Below, one piece after another: positions 17,679 through 26,103 of a stretch of 64,000 nt of DNA; within the stretch, counting starts at the first letter, position 1; each line of letters opens with the position of its first letter. The position numbers and the translations under genes were made by a program. Under the pieces are notes generated by a model, which did no database searches, had not been told where the DNA came from, and was given only the letters and a program-made list of their open reading frames with translations. The DNA comes from an uncultured Agromyces sp. (GTDB lineage Bacteria; Actinomycetota; Actinomycetes; Actinomycetales; Microbacteriaceae): assembly GCA_913053875.1 (NCBI GenBank), contig CAJXGN010000003.1:1-64000 (forward strand). Direction: 5' to 3'.

Positions 17679-18548
17679 TCAGAGTGGCCGCCCTCCCGTC
17701 ACCGGGAGGATCGCGGCCGAGGTGTAGGTCGCCGCGTCCGACGCGAGGTACACGTAGGCGCCGGCGAGTTCCGCGGGCTGCCCGGCACGACCGATCGGCG
17801 TGTTCTCGCCGAAGTCCGGGATGTGGTCGGGCCAGCCGGTGGCGGGGATCAGCGGCGTCCAGATCGGCCCGGGTGCCACGGCGTTCACGCGGATGCCGCG
17901 GGGGCCGAGCTCGAGCGCCAGCGCCTTCGTGAACGCCACCAGCGCGGCTTTCGTCATCGCGTAGTCGATGAGCCCCGGCGACGGGTCGAAGGCCTGGATG
18001 GAGGTGGTCGTGATGATGGACGCGCCCGCACCGAGGTGCGGAACCGCGGCCTTCGCCAGCAGCAGCGGGGCGATGAAGTTCGTGCGCACGACCCGTTCAA
18101 CGCCGTCGACGGGGAGCTGCTCGATGCCCTCCCGCTCGTACTGGTGCGCGGCGTTGATCACGAGCACGTCGAGCCCGCCGAGCGCGGAGACGGTGTCGGC
18201 GACGAGCTTCGCGGGAGCCTCCGTCTCCGTGAGGTCGGCGGCGAGCGTCACGGCCCGCCGACCCGCATCCTCGATGATCCGGGCCGTCTCGCGCGCATCG
18301 GCCGCTTCCTCGGCGAGGTGGGCGATCGCCACGTCGGCGCCCTCTCGGGCGAACGCGATCGCCACGGCGCGCCCGATGCCGGAGTCGCCGCCGGTGATGA
18401 GCGTTCGACGTCCCGTGAGCCGCCCGCTGCCGACGTACGAGTCCTCGCCGTGATCGGGCTCGGGCTGCATCCGGTCGGTCGTGCCGGGCGGGTGCTGCTC
18501 CTGCTCCGGCAACCGATCGGGCAGGTCGTCCTCGCGTGGATCACTCAT
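17679..18548 (-). CDS. SDR oxidoreductase (YghA/GSP39-like)
   Basis: 289 residues: a ~40-residue hydrophilic N-terminal extension (rich in Pro, Glu, Gln), then a classical SDR core with TGGDSGIGRAVA, VINAAHQ, the Ser of TTTSIQAF and catalytic YAMTK. The extension and the sequence QPEPDHGEDSYVGSGRL followed by TLITGG resemble the general-stress SDRs of Bacillus (GSP39) and E. coli YghA. Substrate is unknown. The start at 18548 is chosen because it begins this extension; the longer frame is not typical. Confidence 0.88.
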   Translation of the reverse strand: MSDPREDDLPDRLPEQEQHPPGTTDRMQPEPDHGEDSYVGSGRLTGRRTLITGGDSGIGRAVAIAFAREGADVAIAHLAEEAADARETARIIEDAGRRAVTLAADLTETEAPAKLVADTVSALGGLDVLVINAAHQYEREGIEQLPVDGVERVVRTNFIAPLLLAKAAVPHLGAGASIITTTSIQAFDPSPGLIDYAMTKAALVAFTKALALELGPRGIRVNAVAPGPIWTPLIPATGWPDHIPDFGENTPIGRAGQPAELAGAYVYLASDAATYTSAAILPVTGGRPL

Positions 18549-18711
18549 GTCGGCCCCCCAGACCGCCCGTCGCTCTGGGCAGGTCCTCACGCTACGCGCG
18601 GGCGTGAGTGCACCGGAGGGGGTTGACGTCGGCCGGACCGGGGCGTAGCGGTCTGCCACACCCGGGAGCGTCCGTCCGACCGGCGACACCGGCGACCCCT
18701 ACGATGAGCGC

Positions 18712-19356
18712 ATGACGCAGCCCAGAACGCGAGACGACCTCCTCGCCCAGTCCGAGCTGCGCCTCTGGGAACTGCTGCACCACATCGACACGATGAGTGC
18801 CTACCAGCGGCGACACCCGCTTCCCGGCGAGGGCCGTGACCGCACGGTCACCGACGTGCTGGCACACCTGCGCGCCTGGCATGCGCTGTTCGTGGGCTGG
18901 CTCGAGACGGATGTCGCGGGGCGCACGCCCGCCTTCCCCGCCGACGGGTACACCTGGGCCGAGCTCGACGAGCTGAACGTCGAGCTGCGCGAACGGTTCC
19001 GGCTCGACGACCTCGACGCCGCGATCGAGGCGCTGCACGCCAGCCACGCGGCCGCCGAAGCGATGCTTGCGCACCTCGACGACGAGGTGCTCGCCGACCC
19101 CGACCGGTACCCGTGGCTGCAGGGGCATCCGCTCATCGGCACCGCCCACGAGTGCCTCGGCGGCCACTACGCCTGGGCGCGCGAGGAGCTGCGCTCGCGC
19201 TACGACGGCTCGGCGGGCACCCTCGTCGGCGACACCGATGCGGGGCCGTTCGTGGGCCAGGCGGGTGAGCCCGCCGACGGCGCTCCCGACGACCCGCCCG
19301 CCGACACGGCCGAATCCGAACCCGCGGAACCCGGGGCATCCGTCACCGAGGCCTGA
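18712..19356 (+). CDS. ClbS/DfsB-family four-helix-bundle protein
   Basis: 214 residues. The first ~165 residues form a DinB-like helical bundle: TRDDLLAQSELRLWELLHHID, RTVTDVLAHLRAWHALFVGWL and HECLGGHYAWAREEL, the pattern of ClbS/DfsB proteins. In this family ClbS hydrolyses the genotoxin colibactin; most others have no known substrate. The last ~45 residues are a disordered acidic Ala/Pro/Asp tail not usual for the family. TACGAT 6 nt before the ATG suggests leaderless expression. Confidence 0.75.
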   Translation: MTQPRTRDDLLAQSELRLWELLHHIDTMSAYQRRHPLPGEGRDRTVTDVLAHLRAWHALFVGWLETDVAGRTPAFPADGYTWAELDELNVELRERFRLDDLDAAIEALHASHAAAEAMLAHLDDEVLADPDRYPWLQGHPLIGTAHECLGGHYAWAREELRSRYDGSAGTLVGDTDAGPFVGQAGEPADGAPDDPPADTAESEPAEPGASVTEA

Positions 19357-19441
19357 TCCCGCGCGAGCGCGCGCCTACACCGCCCCCGAACGGGGGTCAA
19401 TCCCCTTTCGATGCCCGACCGCCCCGCCTACCGTGACGAGC

Positions 19442-19606
19442 ATGAACATTCTCCTCATCATCGTCGGGATCATCGCGATCGTCCTCCTGCTCACGGGCGG
19501 GCTGGTCGAGTCGCTGCAGTTCCTGCTGTGGGTCGGCATCGTGCTCGCGGTGATCGCACTGATCGTCTGGCTCGTCAGGTCCCTGGGGGGACGCAACACC
19601 GTCTGA
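19442..19606 (+). CDS. small hydrophobic membrane peptide
   Basis: 54 residues with two hydrophobic helices: NILLIIVGIIAIVLLLTGGL and FLLWVGIVLAVIALIVWLV, joined by a short ESLQ turn, and a basic tail RSLGGRNTV. This hairpin shape is common in small Microbacteriaceae envelope proteins of unknown role. TACCGT lies 12 nt upstream of the ATG, close to a leaderless layout. A terminator hairpin follows at 19642. Confidence 0.72.
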   Translation: MNILLIIVGIIAIVLLLTGGLVESLQFLLWVGIVLAVIALIVWLVRSLGGRNTV

Positions 19607-19641
19607 CGACACCAGCACGGCGCCCGCGACGCGGGCGAGCG

Positions 19642-19671
19642 AGGGGCGGCCCACTGGGGAAGGCCGCCCTT
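19642..19671. terminator. bidirectional terminator
   Basis: Stem GGGCGGCC / GGCCGCCC (19644-19651, 19662-19669) with a 10-nt loop, between the convergent 54-residue membrane peptide and the DUF7882 gene. T residues follow on the plus strand. Confidence 0.6.
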
Positions 19672-19694
19672 CGTCATGTCCGGGAGTCGCCGGG

Positions 19695-20015
19695 CTACTC
19701 CCCGAAGGGCTCGTCCTCGGCGGGCTCGGGCACGAGCTGCAGGCCGTTGGTGCTGTTCGCGGTGACCATGAGCTGCTCGAGCCAGACACGGTTCAGCACC
19801 GGCCGCCGCGAGCCGTCGAACACGAACTGCAGCGGGATCGACTCGTGGATCCAGATCGTGCTCCGACCGCCGCCGTTCTCGGTGCCGTGGTCCCACGACA
19901 TGGTGAAGCTCTCGGACCGCCGGAGCTTGTTGGTGATGGCCACCTTGAGGTGCGCCAGGGTGCGATCGTCGATCGTGATCTCACGCGTCGTCGCCCCGTA
20001 GATGAGCTTGCCCAT
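19695..20015 (-). CDS. DUF7882 family protein (often mislabelled ATP-dependent DNA ligase)
   Basis: 106 residues. The sequence MGKLIYGATTREITIDDRTL, LAHLKVAITNKLRRSESF, STIWIHESIPLQFVF and NRVWLEQLMVTANSTNGL is the conserved body of a small protein family abundant in Microbacteriaceae, frequently in several copies per genome, and of unknown function. Nothing in it resembles a ligase active site. On the minus strand TAGAGT lies exactly 7 nt before the ATG, so the mRNA is probably leaderless. The C-terminus is acidic (PEPAEDEPFGE). Confidence 0.82.
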   Translation of the reverse strand: MGKLIYGATTREITIDDRTLAHLKVAITNKLRRSESFTMSWDHGTENGGGRSTIWIHESIPLQFVFDGSRRPVLNRVWLEQLMVTANSTNGLQLVPEPAEDEPFGE

Positions 20016-20040
20016 GGAGTGAACTCTAATGTCCCCCGGG

Positions 20041-20054
20041 GGTATGCGAATACC
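20041..20054. promoter_or_regulatory. small inverted repeat in the divergent gap
   Basis: GGTAT-GCGA-ATACC lies between the divergent DUF7882 and secreted-protein genes, about where a -35 box of the DUF7882 promoter would be (TTCGCA 16 bp from TAGAGT). It could be an operator. Confidence 0.3.
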
Positions 20055-20153
20055 ACGATCGCGGTCTGGGGGGCAGCACTGATGACGGATGCCACCACTC
20101 GCGAGGATGCTCACGATCGTGGCGCAACGGAGCGCCGGAAACGGAGCAGGAGC

Positions 20154-20570
20154 ATGTTGACCCGGACGATGCGGAACGTGGGGGTCGGAATCGGCCTCGG
20201 GGCCGCGATGGTACTGGGGTCGGGGGCGGCCGCGTTCGCCTTCGACTGCATCAACGACAGCAGGTCGGAACAGGGCAACGCCAAGGCGGGTGCGAACTCG
20301 CAGGTGTGGTTCACGGCGAGCGTCGAGGACTTCCTCGCGTTCGAGCTCGGCCTCCCGTCGGACGTCGTGGACTGCACGATGGAGGAGTGGCTCTCGCAGG
20401 GCTACCCGGCCACCGTCACCATCATGGCTGGCGGCGCACGCGGGCAGGACGGCGTGATCGCCGGCAAGAACCCGAACCAGAAGGTCGTCACCGACGGCCG
20501 TGGCATCGAGCACCTCGAGGCCGCGTACATTCCGGTGATCGAGCCGATCATCGGGAGCTGCACGCTCTGA
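20154..20570 (+). CDS. secreted protein of unknown function
   Basis: 138 residues. A signal peptide (MLTRTMRNVGVGIGLGAAMV, then LGSGAAAFA) precedes a mature part starting FDCINDSR. Three Cys remain after the signal (CIND, VVDCTM, GSCTL), two of which could pair. The mature region has no motif I recognise; FDCIN... and AYIPVIEPIIG are its most distinctive pieces. GGAG 7 nt upstream supports the ATG at 20154; an in-frame ATG at 20082 would add a hydrophilic 24-residue leader before the signal. Confidence 0.65.
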   Translation: MLTRTMRNVGVGIGLGAAMVLGSGAAAFAFDCINDSRSEQGNAKAGANSQVWFTASVEDFLAFELGLPSDVVDCTMEEWLSQGYPATVTIMAGGARGQDGVIAGKNPNQKVVTDGRGIEHLEAAYIPVIEPIIGSCTL

Positions 20571-20671
20571 GCGGAGCCGCAACCCGAACGGTGCGCCACA
20601 CGGCCATGCCGTGCGGCGCACCTCCATGCCCGGGCGGTGCAGAGTCGCCGCCCCCAGGTGGCGCACCCGCA

Positions 20672-20677
20672 TAGACT
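20672..20677 (+). promoter_or_regulatory. -10 element TAGACT of leaderless lacI-type gene
   Basis: TAGACT is 7 nt before the ATG at 20685, matching the leaderless spacing seen across the window. Confidence 0.6.
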
Positions 20678-20684
20678 GGCCGCC

Positions 20685-21704
20685 ATGTCGAGACGGCTGG
20701 CCGATGTCGCCCGCAAGGTCGGGGTCAGCGAGGCGACCGTCAGCCGCGTGCTGAACGACAAGCCGGGGGTGTCGGATGCCACGAGGCAGGCCGTGCTCAC
20801 GGCCCTCGACGTGCTCGGCTACGAGCGCCCCACGAAGCTGCGGGGCGAGCGCGCACGCCTGGTCGGCCTCGTCATGCCCGAGCTGCAGAACCCGATCTTC
20901 CCGGCGCTCGCCGAGGTGCTGAGCGGCGGCCTCGCGCAGAACGGCTACACGCCCGTGCTCTGCACGCAGACCGCGGGCGGCATCAGCGAGGCCGACTACG
21001 TCGAGCTGCTGCTGCACCAGCAGGTCTCCGGCGTGATCTTCGCCGGCGGTGCGTACGCGCAGGACGAAGCGAACCGCGACCACTACGAGCGGCTGCGCGA
21101 GCTGCGACTGCCGACGGTGCTGGTCAATGCGCCGGTCGACGGCATGGGCTTCGCGACCGTCTCGTGCGACGACGCCGAGTCGATGGAGCAGGCGTTCGGA
21201 CACCTCGTGCAGCTCGGACACGAGCGCATCGGCATCCTGCTCGGGCCGCTCGACCACATCCCCAGCCGGCGCAAGCTCCAGGCGGCCGAGCGCATGGCGC
21301 GTCGCCACGGGGTGGAGCTCGGTCCCGATCGGGTCGCGCACGCGCTCTACTCGCTCGAGTCGGGCCAGACCGCGGCGACGAAGCTGCTGCAGGCGGGCGT
21401 CACGGGCATCGTCTGCGCGAGCGATCCGATGGCGCTCGGCGCGGTGCGCGCGGTGCGGCGCGCGGGCCTGCGCGTGCCCGAGGACGTCTCGGTGATCGGC
21501 TACGACGACTCGGCGCTCATGAACTGCACCGAGCCGCCGCTCACGACGGTGCGCCAGCCGATCGAGTCGATGGGGCGCATGATCATCGAGCTGCTGATGC
21601 GCCAGATGTCGACCGATCGAGAGATCGCCGACGAGCTCTTCTTCGCGCCCGAGCTCGTGGTGCGCCGGTCGACGGCACCGCCCGCGTCGCACGTCCCCGC
21701 CTGA
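20685..21704 (+). CDS. LacI-family transcriptional regulator
   Basis: Sugar-responsive repressor, 339 residues. The helix-turn-helix is LADVARKVGVSEATVSRVLN (residues 5-24), with the hinge helix ATRQAVLTALDVLGY. A periplasmic-binding-protein-like effector domain follows (RLVGLVMPELQNPIFPALAEVL, GIVCASDPMALGAVRAV, VIGYDDSALMNCTEPPLTTV). It lies immediately upstream of a GH13 glucosidase and an ABC sugar importer and most likely controls them through the GTTGCGCAAC palindrome at 21784. The ligand is probably an alpha-glucoside or a derivative, as inference from the neighbours. Confidence 0.92.
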   Translation: MSRRLADVARKVGVSEATVSRVLNDKPGVSDATRQAVLTALDVLGYERPTKLRGERARLVGLVMPELQNPIFPALAEVLSGGLAQNGYTPVLCTQTAGGISEADYVELLLHQQVSGVIFAGGAYAQDEANRDHYERLRELRLPTVLVNAPVDGMGFATVSCDDAESMEQAFGHLVQLGHERIGILLGPLDHIPSRRKLQAAERMARRHGVELGPDRVAHALYSLESGQTAATKLLQAGVTGIVCASDPMALGAVRAVRRAGLRVPEDVSVIGYDDSALMNCTEPPLTTVRQPIESMGRMIIELLMRQMSTDREIADELFFAPELVVRRSTAPPASHVPA

Positions 21705-21783
21705 CGGACCCCGCCCCTCAGGGGCATCCGTAGCGCAAGAAATTTACGTAACTCAGCGCAAGTTGCTTACGCGCAGTTTCAAA

Positions 21784-21793
21784 GTTGCGCAAC
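21784..21793. promoter_or_regulatory. LacI-type operator palindrome GTTGCGCAAC
   Basis: Perfect 10-bp palindrome with the central CG typical of LacI-family sites, in an AT-richer gap before the glucosidase gene. A related half-site cluster GCGCAAGTTGCTTACGCGC lies at 21756-21774, so two adjacent sites are likely. Confidence 0.6.
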
Positions 21794-21886
21794 CTTGTTG
21801 CTATCCGTACGTTCGGTGCCACGACGCCGGCGTCACTCGGAATCCGAGGCCCGGCACCGCCCGCCCGGACCGAGGAGCACAGCAGC

Positions 21887-23584
21887 GTGACGATGCCCGC
21901 AGTCGAGACCGCACCCGACGCGCCGCAGCCCCACGGCGACGACCTCTGGTGGCGCAGCGCCGTCATCTACCAGGTCTACGTGCGCAGCTTCGCCGACGCG
22001 AACGGCGACGGCACGGGCGACCTCGCCGGGGTGCGCGAGCGGCTGCCGTACCTCGCCGCCCTCGGCGTCGACGCGATCTGGTTCACCCCGTGGTACCCGT
22101 CGCCCCTCGCCGACGGCGGCTACGACGTGGCCGACTACCGCGACATCCACCCTGCGTTCGGCACCCTCCGCGACGCGGAGCTGCTCATCGCCGACGCGCT
22201 CCGCCTCGGCATCCGCACCATCGTCGACATCGTGCCGAACCACGTCTCGAGCGAGCACCCGTGGTTCCGCGAGGCGCTCGCCGCAGGCCCCGGCGCCCCC
22301 GAGCGCGAGCGGTTCTGGTTCCACCCCGGCAAGGGGGCGGGCGGCGCCGAGATGCCCACCGGCTGGGTCTCGAACTTCCAGGGCGAGACCTGGACCCGCA
22401 CCGAGAACCCCGACGGCACGCCGGGCGAGTGGTACCTGCACCTGTTCACGCCCGAGCAGCCCGACCTCAACTGGAACCACCCGGACGTGCGCCGCGAGCA
22501 CGAGGACATCCTGCGCTTCTGGTTCGACCGCGGCGTCGCAGGCGTGCGCATCGACTCGGCCGGCCTGCTCATCAAGGACCCGACGCTGCCCGAGGTGCCC
22601 GAGCGCCCCGCGCCCGGCCAGCACCCGACCGAGGACCGCGACGAGGTGCACGAGGTCTATCGCACCTGGCGCCGCATCGCCGATTCGTACGCCGGCGCGC
22701 GCGTGCTCGTCGGCGAGGTCTGGGTGCCCGACGCCAAGCGCTTCGCCGACTACCTGCGCCCCGACGAGATGCACACCGCATTCAACTTCGACTTCATGTC
22801 GCGGGCGTGGGATGCCTCGGAGTTGCGCACCTCCATCGACCTGATGCTCGACGCGCACGCGCCCGTCGGCGCCCCGAGCACGTGGGTGCTCTCGAACCAC
22901 GACGTCACGCGCCCGGTCACCCGGTACGGTCGCGAGGACTCGACCTTCGCGTTCGCGAAGAAGCGCTTCGGCACCCCGACCGACCTCGAGCTCGGCACCC
23001 GCCGCGCCCGCGCGGCAGCCCTCCTGACCGCGGCCCTCCCCGGGAGCCTCTACATCTACCAGGGCGACGAGCTCGGCCTGCCCGAGGTCGAGCTGCCGCG
23101 CGAGCTGCTGCAGGACCCGATGCACTTCCGTTCCGAGGGGGTCGACCCGGGGCGCGACGGATGCCGCGTGCCGATGCCCTGGTCGGGCGACGCGTCGCCC
23201 TTCGGGTTCGGTCCCGACGGGGCATCCGCCGACCCCTGGCTGCCCCAGCCCACCGACTGGGCCGCCCGCACGGTCGAGGCGCAGGAGGCCGACCCGGGCT
23301 CGATGCTGCACCTGTACCGGGAGGCGCTGCGCATCCGCCGCGCGGAGCCCTCCCTCGGCGACGGCCGCCTGCGCTGGCTCGACGCCGCCGCCGGCGTGCT
23401 CGCCTTCGCCCGCGGCGACGTCGTGAACGTCACCAACCTGTCGGATGCCCCGGTCGACCTCCCGGTGCACGAGGAGCTCCTCCTGGCCAGCGCCCCGCTC
23501 GTGGGCGACCGGCTCCCCCCAGACTCCACGGCCTGGCTGCGCGTGCGGCCCGAGCCGTCGAGGTCGCGGCCCGACGCGCCGTGA
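21887..23584 (+). CDS. GH13 alpha-glucosidase
   Basis: Cytoplasmic glycoside hydrolase family 13 enzyme, 565 residues, hydrolysing alpha-glucosidic bonds of imported oligosaccharides. The N-terminus WWRSAVIYQVYVRSFADANG is the classic start of the catalytic barrel. Catalytic residues fall in GVRIDSAG (nucleophile D223), LVGEVWV (acid/base E277) and LSNHDVTR (D339). QGDELGLPEVELP is the usual late motif. No signal peptide is present. GTG at 21887 is chosen because GAGGAG lies 9 nt upstream; the open frame extends further only through the operator region. It heads the operon with the binding protein and two permeases. Confidence 0.93.
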   Translation: MTMPAVETAPDAPQPHGDDLWWRSAVIYQVYVRSFADANGDGTGDLAGVRERLPYLAALGVDAIWFTPWYPSPLADGGYDVADYRDIHPAFGTLRDAELLIADALRLGIRTIVDIVPNHVSSEHPWFREALAAGPGAPERERFWFHPGKGAGGAEMPTGWVSNFQGETWTRTENPDGTPGEWYLHLFTPEQPDLNWNHPDVRREHEDILRFWFDRGVAGVRIDSAGLLIKDPTLPEVPERPAPGQHPTEDRDEVHEVYRTWRRIADSYAGARVLVGEVWVPDAKRFADYLRPDEMHTAFNFDFMSRAWDASELRTSIDLMLDAHAPVGAPSTWVLSNHDVTRPVTRYGREDSTFAFAKKRFGTPTDLELGTRRARAAALLTAALPGSLYIYQGDELGLPEVELPRELLQDPMHFRSEGVDPGRDGCRVPMPWSGDASPFGFGPDGASADPWLPQPTDWAARTVEAQEADPGSMLHLYREALRIRRAEPSLGDGRLRWLDAAAGVLAFARGDVVNVTNLSDAPVDLPVHEELLLASAPLVGDRLPPDSTAWLRVRPEPSRSRPDAP

Positions 23585-23633
23585 CGCACCCACCCGCACC
23601 ACATCCGAGAACACAGCACCGAAAGGACCGACA

Positions 23634-25001
23634 ATGAAGTCACCAGCCAAGGCCGCGATCGCGGGCTTCGCCGCGCTCGCCGTCGCCGGCGCGCTCGCCG
23701 GCTGCAGCGCCGACAGCGCGTCATCCGACGACGGACGCGTCGAACTGCGCGTCGCCACCTTCCCGCCCGGCGCCGACGCTGCCGCCTACGAGGCCTTCGA
23801 GTCGCAGGAGGCGCAGTTCGAGGAGGAGCACCCCGACATCGACGTGATCGGCGTCGAGTACGAGTGGGAGGGCCCGACCTTCGCGGCCCAGCTCGCGGGC
23901 GGCAGCCTCCCCGACGTCTTCACGGTGCCGTTCACCGATTCGAAGACCCTGCTCGAGAACGGGCAGCTCACCGACGTGACCGCCGAGGTCGAGGAGCTCG
24001 GGTACACCGACAAGTTCAACCCGATCATCCTCGCCGAGGTGCAGGACGCCGACGGGAACATCTTCGGCTTCCCGCGCCAGGCGTACGCCATGGGCCTGCA
24101 CTACAACCGCGCGCTGTTCGAGGCGGCCGGGCTCGACCCCGACAGCCCGCCCACCACGTGGGACGAGGTGCGCGAGGCGGCGAAGGCGATCTCGGATGCC
24201 ACGGGCAAGGCCGGGTTCATGGAGATGTCGACCAACAACACCGGCGGTTGGCAGCTCACCGCGGCGACCGTCGCGCGCGGCGGCTCGACCCAGAAGGACA
24301 ACGGCGACGGCACCTACACGTCGACCATCGCGAACGACGCGACGAAGGCGCAGCTGCAGTTCCTGCACGACCTGCGCTGGGAGGACGACTCGCTGGGCGA
24401 CAACTACCTGCTCGACTGGGGCAGCATCAACCAGGAGTTCGCCGCCGGCAACATCGGCATGTACTCGTCGGGTTCCGACGTCTACACCGCGCTCGTGCGC
24501 GACTTCGGCCTCTCGCCCGACGACTACGGCCTCACCGTGCTGCCGACCGAGAACGGCGGCGGCACGCTGGGCGGCGGTGACATCGCGGTCGTGAGCCCGA
24601 CGGTCGACGACGCCACCAAGGCCGCTGCGGTCGAGTGGATCGACTGGTACTACATGCAGAAGCTCCTCGACGAGGACGCGGCCGTGCTCGACGCGAAGAC
24701 CCTCGCCGACTCGGGCCAGGCCGTCGGCACCCCGGTGCTCCCGGTGCTCGACCGCGCCACCTACGAGGAGTCGCTGGTCTGGATCGAGCCCTACGTCAAC
24801 GTGCCGCTCGACCAGATGGCGCCGTTCACCGAGGCCATCTTCGAGCAGACCCCGGTGGGCGAGCCGAAGGGCAGCACGCAGGAGATCTACGCGCTGCTCG
24901 ACCCGCTGGTGCAGGCCGTGCTGACCGACGAGAACGCCGACATCGACGCGCTGCTCGACCAGGCCGACGCCGACGCGCAGGCGATCCTCGACCAGGGCTG
25001 A
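23634..25001 (+). CDS. ABC transporter sugar-binding lipoprotein
   Basis: Extracellular solute-binding protein family 1, 455 residues, lipid-anchored. The signal peptide IAGFAALAVAGALAGC ends in a lipobox Cys at about residue 23. The mature domain contains RVATFPPGADAAAYEAFESQ, AGGSLPDVFTVPF, GFPRQAYAMGLHYNRALFEAAGL and WDEVREAAKAI, typical of sugar-binding lobes. It captures an oligosaccharide for the two permeases downstream. GAAAGGA lies 6 nt upstream of the ATG, and the gene follows the glucosidase by 49 bp. Confidence 0.93.
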   Translation: MKSPAKAAIAGFAALAVAGALAGCSADSASSDDGRVELRVATFPPGADAAAYEAFESQEAQFEEEHPDIDVIGVEYEWEGPTFAAQLAGGSLPDVFTVPFTDSKTLLENGQLTDVTAEVEELGYTDKFNPIILAEVQDADGNIFGFPRQAYAMGLHYNRALFEAAGLDPDSPPTTWDEVREAAKAISDATGKAGFMEMSTNNTGGWQLTAATVARGGSTQKDNGDGTYTSTIANDATKAQLQFLHDLRWEDDSLGDNYLLDWGSINQEFAAGNIGMYSSGSDVYTALVRDFGLSPDDYGLTVLPTENGGGTLGGGDIAVVSPTVDDATKAAAVEWIDWYYMQKLLDEDAAVLDAKTLADSGQAVGTPVLPVLDRATYEESLVWIEPYVNVPLDQMAPFTEAIFEQTPVGEPKGSTQEIYALLDPLVQAVLTDENADIDALLDQADADAQAILDQG

Positions 25002-25125
25002 GCCCGAGGGGCGGATGCCCCGGCGGGACCCTGACCGCCGAGGCATCCGCCCGCACCACCCGGCGCGCGGGCACCCCCTGGCCCGCGCGCCGCACCCCCG
25101 CCACGGCAGCGGAAGGAGATCGGGG

Positions 25126-26103
25126 ATGACGATGACCGAACAGGCACCGCCCGACGAGGCGGCGCCGCCGGCCGGGCGCCCACCGGTGCGCGACGCGCGT
25201 GCGCCGCGGCGCGGCATCCGCTCATGGATCCGCGGCGGCGGGCTGTCGACGCTGATCTTCCTCCTGCCGATGCTGTTCGTGTTCGGCGTCTTCAGCTGGT
25301 CGCCGATCGTGCAGTCGGTGGTCATGAGCCTGCAGGTGACGAACCTGCTCGACCCGCCGGAGTGGGTCGGCCTCGACAACTACATCGCCGTGCTGAACGA
25401 CCCGCTGCTCGGCAAGGCCGTGCTGAACACCCTGTACTTCGCGGCGCTCGCGCTGCTGTTCGGGTTCCCGCTGCCGCTGTTCATGGCCGTGCTCATGAGC
25501 GAGGTGCGGCGCGGCAAGGGCTTCTACTCGGCGCTCGCGTACCTGCCCGTGGTCGTGCCGCCGGTCGTCGCCGTGCTGCTCTGGAAGTTCTTCTACGCGG
25601 GCGGCGAGAACGGTGTCTTCAACACCGTGCTCGGGTGGGTGGGCATCCCGCCCCAGCCGTGGTTGCAGGATGCCGCGACGGCCATGCCGTCCCTCGTGAT
25701 CGAAGCGACCTGGGCCGCCGCCGGCGGCTCGATCATCATCTACCTCGCCGCACTGCTCAGCGTGCCGCCCGAGCTGTACGACGCCGCCGAGGTCGACGGC
25801 GCGGGCATCTGGAAGAAGGTGTGGCACGTCACGCTGCCGCAGCTGCGGGGCATCCTCTTCATCATGCTGATCCTGCAGGTCATCGCGACCGCGCAGGTGT
25901 TCCTCGAGCCGTACCTGTTCACCGGCGGCGGGCCGAACAACGCGACCATCACGGTGCTGCTGCTCATCTACAAGTACGCCTTCCAGAACAGCCTGGGCGG
26001 CGACTACGGCGAGGCGACCGCACTGTCGGTCATGCTCGCGGTGGTGCTCGCGCTCTTCTCCTGGCTGTACTTCAAGCTGACCGACCGGTGGAGCACCTCG
26101 TGA
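25126..26103 (+). CDS. ABC sugar permease, MalF-type
   Basis: Inner-membrane channel subunit, 325 residues with six predicted helices after a ~40-residue soluble N-terminus. The cytoplasmic coupling loop EAA motif reads ELYDAAEVDGAGIWKKVWHVTLPQL. It pairs with the MalG-type permease that starts within its stop codon. No ATPase gene follows, so a shared ATPase encoded elsewhere (MsiK-like in other actinobacteria) is expected. GGAAGGAG lies 7 nt upstream of the ATG at 25126. Confidence 0.93.
   Translation: MTMTEQAPPDEAAPPAGRPPVRDARAPRRGIRSWIRGGGLSTLIFLLPMLFVFGVFSWSPIVQSVVMSLQVTNLLDPPEWVGLDNYIAVLNDPLLGKAVLNTLYFAALALLFGFPLPLFMAVLMSEVRRGKGFYSALAYLPVVVPPVVAVLLWKFFYAGGENGVFNTVLGWVGIPPQPWLQDAATAMPSLVIEATWAAAGGSIIIYLAALLSVPPELYDAAEVDGAGIWKKVWHVTLPQLRGILFIMLILQVIATAQVFLEPYLFTGGGPNNATITVLLLIYKYAFQNSLGGDYGEATALSVMLAVVLALFSWLYFKLTDRWSTS

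Noticed and set aside
19695..20015. Annotation as ATP-dependent DNA ligase
   Set aside because: No nucleotidyltransferase Lys motif or ligase domains in 106 residues; it belongs to the DUF7882 family of unknown function.
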